A stretch of DNA of 64,000 nucleotides from Streptosporangium canum (GCF_900113865.1 NZ_FOQY01000021.1:62001-126000), one strand, 5' to 3'. Positions 1 through 8,227 are shown, counted from the first letter of the stretch. Made by a program: numbers and translations. Notes: generated from the letters alone by a model not told the origin.

Positions 1-13
1 AGCGCGGGCGGGC

Positions 14-45
14 ACCCCCGCCGAGCCGTACGGCCCGGCGGGGGT
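14..45 (-). terminator. Putative terminator hairpin after metE
   Basis: An inverted repeat (ACCCCCGCCG at 14-23 against CGGCGGGGGT at 36-45) forms a 10-bp GC stem, and the loop contains a further GCCGTACGGC palindrome. It begins 15 bases past the metE stop codon. No U-tract follows on the minus strand, as is common for actinomycete hairpin terminators, so the role is inferred from position. Confidence 0.55.
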
Positions 46-60
46 CGCCGTCGGTGTCTT

Positions 61-2277
61 CTACAGCGCGCGGACCCTCCGGGCCGCGGCCACCATGTTC
101 CGCAGGCTCGCCTCGGTCTCGGCGTAGCCCCGCGTCTTCAGCCCGCAGTCGGGATTGACCCAGAGCCGCTCCGGCTCGACCGCCCGGACCGCCAGCCGGA
201 GCGCCCGCTCGATCTCGTCGGTCTCCGGCACCCGGGGGGAGTGGATGTCGTAGACGCCCGGCCCGATCCCGCGGGTGTACCCGGCGGCGCGCAGGTCCTC
301 CAGCAGCTCCATCCCGGACCTGGCCGCCTCGACGCTGGTCACGTCCGCGTCCAGGTCGCCGATGGCGCCGATGATCTCGCCGAACTCCGAGTAGCACATG
401 TGCGTGTGGATCTGCGTGGAGTCCGACACCCCCGAGGTCGCCAGCCGGAACGCGGCGACCGCCCACGCCAGGTAGGCGGCGTGCCCGGCCGCCCGGAGCG
501 GCAGCAGCTCCCGCAGCGCGGGCTCGTCGACCTGGATGATCCGGATGCCCGCCGCCTCCAGGTCGCGGATCTCGTCCCGCAGCGCCAGCGCCACCTGCCG
601 TGCGGTCTCGGACAGCGGCTGGTCCTCCCGGACGAACGACCAGGCCAGCATGGTCACCGGTCCGGTCAGCATGCCCTTGACCGGCCTGCCGGTCCGGGAC
701 TGGGCGTAGACGGCCCAGCCCACCGTCATCGGCTCCGGCCTGGCCACGTCCCCGAACAGGATGGGCGGCCGGACGCACCGGGTGCCGTACGACTGCACCC
801 AGCCGTGCTCGGTGGCCGCGTAGCCGTCGAGCTGCTCGGCGAAGTACTGGACCATGTCGTTGCGCTCGGGCTCGCCGTGGACCAGCACGTCCAGCCCGAT
901 GTCCTCCTGCAGTGCGATCACCGAGTCGATCTCGGCCCGCATCGCCGCCTCGTATCCGGCCCGGTCGATCCGGCCCCCCCGGAGATCGGCGCGGGCCCGC
1001 CGTACCGCGTCCGTCTGCGGGAACGAGCCGATCGTGGTCGTGGGCAGCGGCGGCAGTCCCAGCGACGCGCGCTGGATCACCGCCCGCTCCGCGTGGGCGG
1101 CCCGTGCCGTCCCCTCGCCCAGCGCCGCCAGCCGGGCCCGCATCCGCCCGTCCACCGGAGCCCTCACCGGTACGGCGGGCACGACCGCGCCGGGTCCCTC
1201 CCGCATCGCGCGGCCGATCGCCACGACCTCCGCCACCTTCTGCCTGGCGAACGCCAGCCCCTCCGGCACCGCCGTCTCCCGCTCCACGTCGAGGGGGACG
1301 TGCATCAGCGAGCAGGAGGTGGAGATCACCACCTCCCCGGCCAGCCCGAGCAGCGCCGCGCAGGTGGACAGCGCGGCGGGCAGCTCGGTCCGCCAGACGT
1401 TACGGCCGTTCACCACCCCCGCCACCACGGACTTGGCCGCCATCCCGGGGGTGGAGGCCACCGCCGCCAGGTTGCCGGGACCGGCGACGAAGTCCAGGCC
1501 GACGGCCTCGACGCGGGTCGCGGCCAGCACGGGGAGCGCGGCGCCGATCTCGCCGAAGTAGGTGGCGACCAGCAGCCGCGGGCGGTGGCTGAGCCCGCCC
1601 AGGTGCTCATAGGCGCGGGCGAGCGCCTTCAGCTCCTCCGCCGACCGGTCCGCGGCCAGTGCCGGCTCGTCGAGCTGGACCTCGGTGACCCCGGCGGTGG
1701 CCAGCCGCTCCAGCAGCTCGGCGTAGACGTCGAGCAGGTCGTCCAGGAGCCGCAGCGGGGCGAAGGCGGGGTCGGCGGACTTGGCCAGCAGCAGGTAGGT
1801 GAGCGGGCCGACCAGCACCGGCCTGGTCTCGATCCCCAGCTCCCTGGCCTGGCCGTACTCCGCCAAAGGCTTGTCCCAGGTCAGCCGGAACCGCGTCTGC
1901 GGGCCCACCTCCGGCACGAGGTAGTGGTAGTTGGTGTCGAACCACTTGGTCATCTCCAGGGGGGCGATTCCCCGGGCGCCGCGTGCCATGGCGAAGTAGC
2001 GGTCGAGGCCGTCGAGATCGGCGAAGCGGGCGGGGACGGCGCCGATCATGACGCTGGTGTCGAGCATCTGGTCGTAGAAGGAGAAGGTGTTGGAGGGGAT
2101 GTCGGTCAGTCCGGCGTCGCGCAGCTCGCTCCAGGTGCGTTCGCGCAGCTCGCGGCCAGCCTGTTCCAGCCCGGCGGCGTCGAGACGGCCCGCCCAGTAG
2201 GCTTCCACGGCCTTCTTCAGCTCCCGGTCGGGGCCGATCCTGGGGTAGCCGAGGACGGTGGTGCGTTGGTCTGTCAT
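61..2277 (-). CDS. metE: Cobalamin-independent methionine synthase (5-methyltetrahydropteroyltriglutamate-homocysteine methyltransferase)
   Basis: This cytosolic enzyme makes methionine from homocysteine using methyl-tetrahydropteroyl-polyglutamate, without vitamin B12. The 738-residue product has the family's usual length and two-barrel layout, with the N-terminal barrel opening on [14 protein letters not shown]. The zinc-binding residues of the C-terminal barrel are present: the HTHMC motif near residues 625-627 and the Cys in [10 protein letters not shown] near residue 711. I chose ATG 2277 because the family starts just before this motif and an AAAAGGA ribosome site precedes it; an in-frame start 39 bases upstream lacks family similarity. 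The gene stands alone, behind a cobalamin riboswitch at about 2388-2562, so B12 should switch it off. A 78-bp exact copy of its 5' region lies at 10401-10478. Confidence 0.97.
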   Translation of the reverse strand: MTDQRTTVLGYPRIGPDRELKKAVEAYWAGRLDAAGLEQAGRELRERTWSELRDAGLTDIPSNTFSFYDQMLDTSVMIGAVPARFADLDGLDRYFAMARGARGIAPLEMTKWFDTNYHYLVPEVGPQTRFRLTWDKPLAEYGQARELGIETRPVLVGPLTYLLLAKSADPAFAPLRLLDDLLDVYAELLERLATAGVTEVQLDEPALAADRSAEELKALARAYEHLGGLSHRPRLLVATYFGEIGAALPVLAATRVEAVGLDFVAGPGNLAAVASTPGMAAKSVVAGVVNGRNVWRTELPAALSTCAALLGLAGEVVISTSCSLMHVPLDVERETAVPEGLAFARQKVAEVVAIGRAMREGPGAVVPAVPVRAPVDGRMRARLAALGEGTARAAHAERAVIQRASLGLPPLPTTTIGSFPQTDAVRRARADLRGGRIDRAGYEAAMRAEIDSVIALQEDIGLDVLVHGEPERNDMVQYFAEQLDGYAATEHGWVQSYGTRCVRPPILFGDVARPEPMTVGWAVYAQSRTGRPVKGMLTGPVTMLAWSFVREDQPLSETARQVALALRDEIRDLEAAGIRIIQVDEPALRELLPLRAAGHAAYLAWAVAAFRLATSGVSDSTQIHTHMCYSEFGEIIGAIGDLDADVTSVEAARSGMELLEDLRAAGYTRGIGPGVYDIHSPRVPETDEIERALRLAVRAVEPERLWVNPDCGLKTRGYAETEASLRNMVAAARRVRAL

Positions 2278-2361
2278 GGGTCCTTTTCCCTCGTGGAACC
2301 CGGCTTTCGCGGGCATGGCGAGGGGAGGTCCCCCCGGCCCTCCCGCGAGGCCATGGACTCA

Positions 2362-2383
2362 CCGCGCGCCGGTCGGCGCGCGG
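2362..2383 (-). promoter_or_regulatory. Leader hairpin, likely expression platform of the B12 riboswitch
   Basis: A perfect 9-bp inverted repeat (CCGCGCGCC, 4-base loop, GGCGCGCGG) lies between the riboswitch aptamer and the metE start, 85 bases from the ATG. There is no U-run after it, so it could act as an I-shaped terminator or as part of a translational switch. The role is inferred from position alone. Confidence 0.5.
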
Positions 2384-2387
2384 GCGG

Positions 2388-2562
2388 TGGCAGGTATTCG
2401 GACTCGTGGGCGTCGTGCGCGTTCCTACTGGCCGTCGCTTCCCAGGTGATCGTTCACCCAGTGCTCGTGTGACGGCGGTCGTTCCCACTCACCGCTGCGG
2501 GGCAGTCCCGGAATCGCACCGGGTTCCCTGTTGCCTCGCCGCTCCGGTGAGGGAGCGGCGAA
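2388..2562 (-). promoter_or_regulatory. Cobalamin (adenosylcobalamin-type) riboswitch upstream of metE
   Basis: Read on the minus strand, the RNA holds the hallmark blocks of the cobalamin aptamer in order: GGGAACCCGGTG, TCCGGGACTGCCCCGCAGCGG, GAGCACTGGG, CTGGGAAGCGACGG, and the terminal B12 box AGTCCGAATACCTGCC at about 2389-2404. Placing it ahead of metE is a known arrangement: when B12 is plentiful the cell uses MetH and represses MetE. The 5' boundary is approximate. Confidence 0.93.
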
Positions 2563-2908
2563 CCAGCCGCACCGGCAGCATAACCCCCGTCGCTTCGGCG
2601 TGCGGAAGCCCTACGGCGAAGAAGCGAAGAGGGAGGTACGGCATGCGCCCGGTCTGTCCGAGGCGCTGGGCGATGGCGCTGCGCGGAGTCGGTCGCCGAC
2701 CCGGAGGAGACGGGACCGGGGTTCTGCTTTATGAATCACCGATGTCCGAGTTCGGTCCGTGCCCATGGGCCTCGCTTGCGGCAGGACCGTATCCTGCACG
2801 AGGCCCGTGAGAGCGCCGATCCGCTACCGAGCAGCTCAGAACGAGGACGAGAACGCGCCTCACCTCCACGACGGGTGGCAGGGCGCGTCGCATGCCGAGG
2901 CCTCGTTT
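2563..2908. other. Intergenic region without a supported gene
   Basis: I see no convincing gene here. The metE promoter must lie in its left part. About 32 bases at 2632-2663 resemble (28 of 32) part of the broken replication-initiator gene at 5621-5652, hinting at rearranged plasmid debris. The 19 bases at 2563-2581 recur at 10479-10497 next to the metE fragment. Confidence 0.4.
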
Positions 2909-3463
2909 CTACGCCTCCTGCCGGGCTGCCGGGCGGTAGTCCAGGACGATGGCGCCGGAGCTGAAGGTGTGGGTGCCGGCGAGCTGCCAGGTCGTGGTGT
3001 CGATGCCGTCGGCGAAGAGACGCTTGCCCTTGCCGACGATGACCGGGTGGAGGAAGAGCTTGAGTTCGTCGATGAGGTCGTGCTCGATCAGGTAGTTGAC
3101 CAGATCACCGCTGCCGTAGATCAGGATGTCCTTGCCGTCCTCGGCCTTCAACCTGGCGACTTCCTCGGAGACGTCACCTTCGATGACGGTGGCGTTCCAC
3201 TGCGGGTCCTTGAGCGTGGTGGAGGCCACGTACTTCGGGATGCTGTTCATCTCTGCCGCCCCCTCCTCGCCCTCGGACTCCATCTGCGGCCGGGCCTGGG
3301 ACATGCCGTCATAGGTGACGCGTCCGAGGAGCAGGGCGCGGCTCTGGGAAAACTGGCCGTTCTGGAACTTGCCGTGGTCGTCGTTCCAGAACGGCCCGGT
3401 CCAGGCGGGCGCCTCCACGACGCCGTCCATCGAGCTGTAAATGACTGCGACAACCTCGCTCAT
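2909..3463 (-). CDS. Dihydrofolate reductase family protein (RibD C-terminal domain)
   Basis: A 184-residue protein of the DHFR-like/RibD C-terminal family common in actinomycetes. It begins VVAVIYSSMDGVVEAP, contains the LLGRVTYDGM segment typical of the nucleotide-binding core, then ILIYGSGDLVNYLIEHDLIDEL and a PVIVGKGKRLF motif near the end, as in family members with 180-200 residues. These proteins are presumed NAD(P)H-dependent reductases; the substrate is unknown. ATG 3463 is chosen because GAGGAG lies 6 bases upstream; an in-frame upstream extension of 24 residues has no family similarity. It is a single-gene unit; the gene on its right (3641-4834) has the same strand, with about 180 bases between. 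Confidence 0.85.
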   Translation of the reverse strand: MSEVVAVIYSSMDGVVEAPAWTGPFWNDDHGKFQNGQFSQSRALLLGRVTYDGMSQARPQMESEGEEGAAEMNSIPKYVASTTLKDPQWNATVIEGDVSEEVARLKAEDGKDILIYGSGDLVNYLIEHDLIDELKLFLHPVIVGKGKRLFADGIDTTTWQLAGTHTFSSGAIVLDYRPAARQEA

Positions 3464-3640
3464 GTTCTGCTCCTCAAGAGTGACGGGTCTGTCCGGCTCG
3501 CTGTTTTGATGTGCCTTCAGCTTGGCGGAACCCATTTGCGGATTGCTTACGGCCTTCTTTAGGCGCCGGGTCTCTGGGCCACCGGCCTCGCCGTTACGAC
3601 CGGGGAGATGCCAGGATGACCGGGGAGTCGGAGCAGCGGC

Positions 3641-4834
3641 TCAGCCGGGACCGATGGGCCGGGTAGGGCGGGATCCGGGCGCCGGCCGCCACGACAGGGT
3701 CTCGGTGATGATCCGCATGTACAGCGGGGTCGGCACGACCCAGGCGAGAGCGTCGCGGAGGAACGCGGTCACCGGACGGTGAGCCTGGGCGAGCCGCCCA
3801 GCCTGGGCGGAGACCCGGACGAGGCGCTGCGTGCGTGGGCGTCTTACCATGTCGTAGGCCTTGAGTGCCGCTCTCACGTCGGGTTCGCGATCCAGTGTCT
3901 CCGCGAGCGTCACCGCATCCTCCAGGGCCTGGCAGGCCCCCTGCGCGAGGTCGGGGGTGACCGCGTGTGCCGCGTCTCCCAGCAGCGCGACCGAGCCGGC
4001 GACATAGGTGGGCAGTGGCGTGGTCAGGCTGTAGATGTCGTGTCGCAGCAGGGATTCGGGCGGGGTCGAGGCCAGAAGGTGCGGAATCGGTTCGTGCCAG
4101 CCGCGGAAGCAGTCGGCCAGTTCCTCAAGTGTCGCCTCCGGCAGCGAGCCCTCGGGCAGGCCGAGAGTCGCGTACCAGTAGACCCTGCCATCGACCAGCG
4201 GCGCTATTCCGAAACGCCTGCCACGGCCCCAGCTCTCGGTCAGCGAACCAAGACGGAGGCCGGAGACCTTCTCCTCGGGTACGACGCCTCGCCACGTGAT
4301 GTAGTTCGCATAGGCGGGAGCCGGGTGGCCGGGGAACAACTTCTCACGCGACCTGCTGTGGAGCCCGTCGGAGGCGACGACCAGATCGGCCGTCACCGTA
4401 CGGGGTCCCTGGGGACCCGTGTAGCTCACCGTTCCTTCGGCCGCGTTCACGTCGGTGACGCGATGCCCCGTAGAGATCACATTCTCGGGAAGGGCCTTGG
4501 TGAGCATGGTGATGAGGTCGGTGCGATGCAGCGCGAATCCGGGAACGCCGAAGCGCCGCTTGAGTTCCTCGATGTGCGTCCGCATGAGCCAGTGGCCGGA
4601 ACTCGTCCGCAACCCCGCTCCGCCCTGGATCACCCCCGTCGCGCGGAGTTCGCCTCCGAGCCCGAGCCAGTCGATCGCGCGCACCGCGTTGGGCGCGAGC
4701 GTGATACCCGCGCCCAGGGCTCGAATCTCCTGCGCCTGCTCGAAGAGCGCCACCTTCCAGCCCGTTCGGGTCAACGCCAGCGCGGTGGCGAGCCCGCCGA
4801 CGCCTCCTCCGATGACGACGGCTGTGCGATCCAT
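3641..4834 (-). CDS. FAD-dependent monooxygenase (aromatic-ring hydroxylase-like)
   Basis: A 397-residue group A flavin monooxygenase, which uses NAD(P)H and O2 to hydroxylate a small, often aromatic, substrate. The N-terminal Rossmann motif GGGVGGLATALAL is at residues 9-21, a DG motif occurs in VVASDGLHSRSR, and the GD motif for the FAD ribose is in ALLGDAAHAVTPDLAQGA. Length matches 3-hydroxybenzoate 6-hydroxylase/salicylate hydroxylase-like enzymes, but the substrate cannot be told. ATG 4834 follows AAGGGGAG. A perfect ACACATGTGT palindrome sits 23 bases upstream (4857-4866). The divergent TetR gene often found beside such enzymes is missing; the flanking DNA carries plasmid debris instead. 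Confidence 0.88.
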   Translation of the reverse strand: MDRTAVVIGGGVGGLATALALTRTGWKVALFEQAQEIRALGAGITLAPNAVRAIDWLGLGGELRATGVIQGGAGLRTSSGHWLMRTHIEELKRRFGVPGFALHRTDLITMLTKALPENVISTGHRVTDVNAAEGTVSYTGPQGPRTVTADLVVASDGLHSRSREKLFPGHPAPAYANYITWRGVVPEEKVSGLRLGSLTESWGRGRRFGIAPLVDGRVYWYATLGLPEGSLPEATLEELADCFRGWHEPIPHLLASTPPESLLRHDIYSLTTPLPTYVAGSVALLGDAAHAVTPDLAQGACQALEDAVTLAETLDREPDVRAALKAYDMVRRPRTQRLVRVSAQAGRLAQAHRPVTAFLRDALAWVVPTPLYMRIITETLSWRPAPGSRPTRPIGPG

Positions 4835-4856
4835 CAGCTCCCCTTCGATAACTCGA

Positions 4857-4866
4857 ACACATGTGT
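4857..4866. promoter_or_regulatory. Palindrome in monooxygenase promoter, candidate operator
   Basis: ACACATGTGT is a perfect 10-bp palindrome in an AT-rich stretch just upstream of the monooxygenase start, followed by ATTAATATAG that could supply a -10 element for the minus strand. No regulator gene adjoins it, so the cognate protein is unknown. Confidence 0.4.
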
Positions 4867-5150
4867 ACGGATTAATATAGTCCATGCCTGCGCCGAGTTC
4901 TCTCTGTCGGGGAAGAGGGCCACATGATCTCGGCGCGGTGATCACGAGGGACCCGCCCGGGCCTAGGCCTTCTTCGGTTCGCCGGTCGGGGTCGATTCCG
5001 GGGAGCAGAGGATGGCGGTGCGCCGGTCTGTCGTCGATCCTTCTGTCGCCTCCCGCCGATCCTGGCGTGTGGCCGAGCCTCCGGGCTCGGTGATGTTCCC
5101 CGGACCACTCGGCCATGCGTGCGGGCGCGGGGGCGTGATACCACGGTGTG

Positions 5151-5289
5151 ATGAACGACGAACTCCACGCCAAGGCCGTTGACGCCTTCATCGAGGCTGC
5201 CAACACTTCTGATTCACAGCGGCGTGCGACCCTCCTAGGTCGCGCTCTCACCGACGACGTCGTTTTCTGGGGTCCATTGGGGCGCGGAA
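5151..5289 (+). pseudogene. Truncated SnoaL-like gene, 5' fragment
   Basis: The first 47 codons match the intact SnoaL-like gene at 14232-14603 at 42 of 47 residues (MNDELHAKAVD..., ending GPLGRG). The sequence just upstream of the ATG is also shared. After about position 5289 the similarity stops and sequence of a plasmid replication initiator begins in another frame, so this copy was cut by a recombination or insertion. The open frame reading through (to 5963) is a fusion artefact. Confidence 0.85.
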
Positions 5290-5806
5290 CCGGTCTACGT
5301 CGCCACCGAACTCGACGGCGTCTCGGACAAGCGGGTCGCGGCCTACATCGCCAAATACGCGACCAAGGGCGCGGAGTCAGCCGGGACGGTGGACCGGCCT
5401 ATCCGGCAGGTATGGGAGGTGGCACGCCTGGAGGTGACCGAGCATGCCCGCCGCATGATCTACGCCTGTTTCGGCCTCGGCGACCTTCCCGAGTACCGGG
5501 ACGTTCCCCTGCGGCGGTGGGCTCACATGCTGGGTTACGGCGGCATTTCTCGACCAAGTCACGCCGTTACTCGGTGACCTTGGGCGCTCTGCGGCGGGTG
5601 CGGGCCGATCGCCGGGCCGAGGAGGTACGGCGTGCGCTGGGTCTGCCCGAGGGGCGGAGGAACGGGAGAAGGTCGTCGTCCAGCAGTGGCGCTACGGGGG
5701 AAGCGGTCACCGGCATGGCGAACTCTTCTGGGCCGAACTCACCCGGCAACGCATCGCTGCCGCTCGCCGGATCGCCCGGGAGCGTGAACAGCTTGGTCCC
5801 GGCTGA
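5283..5806 (+). pseudogene. RepSA-type replication initiator remnant of an integrative conjugative element, frameshifted
   Basis: Three frames together spell the C-terminal part of the RepSA-like initiators of actinomycete integrative elements (pSAM2 type): VAAYIAKYATKGAESAGT, then EVTEHARRMIYACFGLG and LRRWAHMLGYGG; after a one-base loss near 5545, HFSTKSRRYSVTLGALR; after a further shift near 5655, VVVQQWRYGGSGHRHGELF to a TGA at 5806. The N-terminal half is missing and the 5' end abuts the SnoaL fragment. No integrase, excisionase or Tra gene accompanies it. It is a dead relic of an element once resident here. Confidence 0.85.
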
Positions 5807-5992
5807 CTGTGGGGCTCAACCATCTGCCGAGTGGTGTGGCCGGCGGAATGCCGTAGGCACCCGAAGGGCTCGCGGAGCGAGTTCGGCCGGCGACGCCACG
5901 GGGGAGAGTTCCTCCCCTTCGCCGGGCCGGACGGTGGCGGAGGGAAGGCGCGGAACCCGGTAACCGTCCCGGCTGGCCTGGTCTCGCTTGGC

Positions 5993-6253
5993 CTATTGTG
6001 AAGTGCGCGGGTTCGCAGCCCGTTCCTCTTCGGTGGTCGGGAACGAACCGACGCCTTGCGAGGTCACGACCCACCCTTCATCGCGAAGCACCTTCATGGC
6101 CTTGCGGACGGTCGGCCTGGAGACCTGGAATTCCTCCTCCATCGCGACTTCGGACAGCAGGGTCTCGGCGTCGTACTCGCCCGTGTCGATCCGCCTGCGG
6201 ATCTCCTCGACGATCTGCGACCACTTGGGCTTACGCGGGTCGTACCTGAACAT
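5993..6253 (-). CDS. Short GntR-family winged-helix regulator
   Basis: An 86-residue protein consisting only of a GntR-type winged-helix domain: QIVEEIRRRIDTGEYDAETLLSEVAMEEEF, then the recognition helix VSRPTVRKAMKVLRDEGWV and the wing VTSQGVGSF. It has no effector-binding domain. Such stand-alone GntR proteins are frequent in actinomycete integrative elements, which fits the RepSA remnant 190 bases away. It is transcribed away from 6340-6570; the intergenic region has an ACGTTA-N12-TAACGT inverted repeat (6298-6321) that may be its own operator. Confidence 0.85.
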   Translation of the reverse strand: MFRYDPRKPKWSQIVEEIRRRIDTGEYDAETLLSEVAMEEEFQVSRPTVRKAMKVLRDEGWVVTSQGVGSFPTTEEERAANPRTSQ

Positions 6254-6297
6254 GATCTCAAGACTAGATATGCCCTGACCTGCAAAGATAGAAACAG

Positions 6298-6321
6298 ACG
6301 TTAGATGACGTAAGTTAACGT
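6298..6321. promoter_or_regulatory. Inverted repeat between GntR gene and divergent ORF, candidate operator
   Basis: ACGTTA at 6298-6303 and TAACGT at 6316-6321 are perfect inverted half-sites in an AT-rich divergent promoter region. The neighbouring GntR-type regulator is the obvious candidate to bind it; that is inference from position. Confidence 0.4.
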
Positions 6322-6339
6322 GTGTTTACAGGTGCTCCT

Positions 6340-6570
6340 ATGATGTCAGGCATGGCCGACTGGAGCATCCCTGAGTTCGACGTCACCCGGTGCCCTGACG
6401 GCACCTGGGAGGCGCGGTTCAAAGGAACATCAGCCGAAGCCCTTGCGGACGCGACTGCCGGCACCTTCCGGTACCTGGAACTGATCTGCTGCGCCAAGCG
6501 GATCGGCCGTTCCCTCCGCGAGGTCTGCGACCGTGACTTCTCGTCGGGGACTCGCCGTGATCACGGTTGA
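6340..6570 (+). CDS. Small hypothetical protein, island-associated
   Basis: A predicted 76-residue soluble protein (from MMSGMADWSIPEFDV; core GTWEARFKGTSAEALADATA) that I cannot assign. An AGGTG site lies 7 bases before the ATG at 6340; ATG 6343 or 6352 are also possible. It reads divergently from the GntR gene and overlaps the next ORF by 38 bases. The phrase CPDGTWEARFKG recalls small proteins near actinomycete mobile elements, but I cannot name a family. Confidence 0.5.
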   Translation: MMSGMADWSIPEFDVTRCPDGTWEARFKGTSAEALADATAGTFRYLELICCAKRIGRSLREVCDRDFSSGTRRDHG

Positions 6571-6844
6571 TCGGTGCCTGAGCCCACACGTGGCGATGGC
6601 GCAACGCGACCATGTGCGCCTGGAGTGGCGAGAGCCGTACCGGACTCCCGAGCGGGTACGGCCGGTGGCATGGACCTGCCTGTGTAGAGCGACGGTCTAC
6701 GAACTGTGCTCCGGCGGCGGTCAGGCGTTCATCCGCCGGACCGTCCAGCTCGACGGCAACGCCACGGTGCATGAGTCCCCGCGCTGGTCGGTCAACGAAG
6801 CTCGGACCGTCTGGACAGCCCTGCTGTCTGGAGGTGTCCGGTAG
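6533..6844 (+). CDS. Hypothetical protein, island-associated
   Basis: A 103-residue ORF with a GTG start overlapping the end of the preceding ORF; a second in-frame GTG at 6557 is possible. The protein (VRLEWREPYRTPERV, TCLCRATVYELCSGGG, TVHESPRWSVNEARTVW) shows no motif I recognise. Overlap with 6340-6570 suggests translational coupling. Codon use is less extreme than in the housekeeping genes, consistent with acquired DNA. Confidence 0.5.
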   Translation: MTSRRGLAVITVDRCLSPHVAMAQRDHVRLEWREPYRTPERVRPVAWTCLCRATVYELCSGGGQAFIRRTVQLDGNATVHESPRWSVNEARTVWTALLSGGVR

Positions 6845-7503
6845 ACGGGCGTGGCGACGTGAGTTTTGGAGGGACGGCGTCGCCACGCCTACCAGGGTGC
6901 CAGGGGTCAACCGGGTGACTCCTGGCCCATTCCTCCCCCGCCCCCGATAGCTGCCGATCTCGTGGCCCGACCGAGGTGTCAACTCCGTCTTCGCGTGTCC
7001 CCCAGCACGCTACGTGCACCGTTGATCCCACCCAACGTGCACAGACGGAGTTGACGCCGACCGAGGGACACGGACAATGAGGCAGCGGGGGCGGGGGAGT
7101 CGCGGACAGCAACTTGGCTCCCGATCAGACGCTTACCGGTGATCACGACGGGCAAGCCGTGCTGAGAGAGCCCTGATCGTTTACAGGTACTCGCCGGAGT
7201 TCGCTGGACGTGGGCGGACGGCGGGCGAGAACGGTCCCCAGGCCGCAGCGCAGCCCGCCGGGCCGCCAAGCGGCCGGGCGGGCTCCGGTAAGGAGACCAC
7301 TTCATTACGAGTGCCTGCTTGCAAACGGGAGCCGGTCACGACGTCGTGGCCTTCTTGTCCTGCTCGAGAGGCAGATGCGGGCCGGTGGCGTGTGATCGTG
7401 TGAGGTGGCGTTGCTGTATGCCGACGCTGTACACGCCTCCAGGTAGTGTCCCGCCCCATCATCCGACGACCTTCTCTGTGTTTCTCTACCGCGCAGGGAG
7501 AAG
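6845..7503. other. Noncoding stretch with interleaved inverted repeats
   Basis: About 660 bases without a supported gene. Positions 6978-7072 hold two interleaved inverted repeats and an ACGTGCAC direct repeat (see separate entry). GTTTACAGGT at 7179 also occurs at 6324, near the other end of the small-ORF cluster. The rest shows no gene-like codon bias in any frame. Confidence 0.5.
6978..7072. repeat. Interleaved inverted repeats (A-B-A'-B')
   Basis: GTCAACTCCGTCT (6978-6990) is the exact reverse complement of AGACGGAGTTGAC (7043-7055). CGTGTCCC (6994-7001) pairs with GGGACACG (7065-7072). ACGTGCAC recurs at 7012-7019 and 7035-7042, and CCGACCGAGG occurs just before both A and B'. The arms alternate, so as RNA they could only pair as a pseudoknot; as DNA they look like a multi-site protein target. 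Function unknown. Confidence 0.6.
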
Positions 7504-7941
7504 TCAGTGAAGATCCGAGCTGGTTGAGGGCTCGGTGTGCGCATCGTCGGAGGAATCGGCAGAGGCGCGTGATTCCTCCTGCTCCAGGCGCCTGAAGAGA
7601 TCCGGATGGGCATACTGAAGCAGAGCTCGCACTTGCCGTTCCAAGTCGGGAACGTTCACTGTGGCAGCGATGTGCACGATCTTCCAGTCGACGCTGAAGT
7701 ATCGGTGGACCACGTTGTTGCGCAACCCTCTGATGAGCTTCCACGGGATCTCGGGGGTGGAAGCTCGGGTCTCGTCAGAGATCCCTCCGACAGCCTCACC
7801 GATGATGGAAAGCTGCCATATGACTGCGTCGCGGCGCATCGAGTCAGCAGCCCACACCTCAGGTGAGACGCCTTCGAGGTATGAGGCGATCTTCCTGGCG
7901 GCTTCCACGATGTCCACCAGATACAGGCCCTCACGCTGCAT
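7504..7941 (-). CDS. hepT: HepT-like toxin, HEPN ribonuclease (DUF86)
   Basis: A 145-residue HEPN-domain protein of the HepT family, the toxin of MntA-HepT toxin-antitoxin pairs. It has the family opening YLVDIVEAARKIASYLEG and the catalytic RX4HxY motif in GLRNNVVHRYFSVDW near residues 92-106. Family toxins act as RNases or are silenced by AMPylation of the motif tyrosine by MntA. The C-terminal tail (ESRASADSSDDAHTEPSTSS) is an unusual acidic-polar extension. ATG 7941 overlaps the last 11 bases of mntA, so the two are translationally coupled. The catalytic residues are intact, so it is probably active. Confidence 0.9.
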   Translation of the reverse strand: MQREGLYLVDIVEAARKIASYLEGVSPEVWAADSMRRDAVIWQLSIIGEAVGGISDETRASTPEIPWKLIRGLRNNVVHRYFSVDWKIVHIAATVNVPDLERQVRALLQYAHPDLFRRLEQEESRASADSSDDAHTEPSTSSDLH

Positions 7942-8227
7942 ACAACACCCGGGCGTCGGTAAGAACCTGGTCGCGGATGACCCAGTGGAGACCTTCCTTG
8001 GAGACCACATCGACCTTACGGCCCAGCAGATCCTCCAGTTCCTCCTGGAACGCGAAGAACTCAAGCCCGATGTTGCTGTCGGGCTTCAGAACATAGAGGA
8101 GGTCGATGTCACTGCCGTCTCCGTCCTCGCCACGAGCAACCGAGCCGAAAACAGCCAACTCGGCAATCCCGTATCTCTCGCACAGCTTGACCAACTGCGC
8201 GTAGACGGTCGTGAAGTCAACGCTCAT
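7931..8227 (-). CDS. mntA: MntA-like antitoxin, minimal nucleotidyltransferase
   Basis: A 98-residue minimal nucleotidyltransferase. The GSX10DXD active-site motif is intact in VFGSVARGEDGDGSDIDLL near residues 24-42, followed by a third acidic position in RKVDVVSKEG. In characterised pairs this protein transfers AMP onto the HepT tyrosine and so neutralises it. ATG 8227 is preceded by a strong AGGAGG; an in-frame start 25 codons upstream is not supported. Its end overlaps the hepT start. Placement beside plasmid relics suggests acquisition with the mobile element. Confidence 0.9.
   Translation of the reverse strand: MSVDFTTVYAQLVKLCERYGIAELAVFGSVARGEDGDGSDIDLLYVLKPDSNIGLEFFAFQEELEDLLGRKVDVVSKEGLHWVIRDQVLTDARVLYAA

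Noticed and set aside
241-2472. 743-codon plus-strand ORF over metE
   Set aside because: It is the antisense shadow of metE and its riboswitch, with no protein family signal.
5148-5963. A 271-codon ORF as a real fusion protein
   Set aside because: It joins the SnoaL 5' fragment to a frame-shifted replication initiator; the known motifs sit in three different frames.
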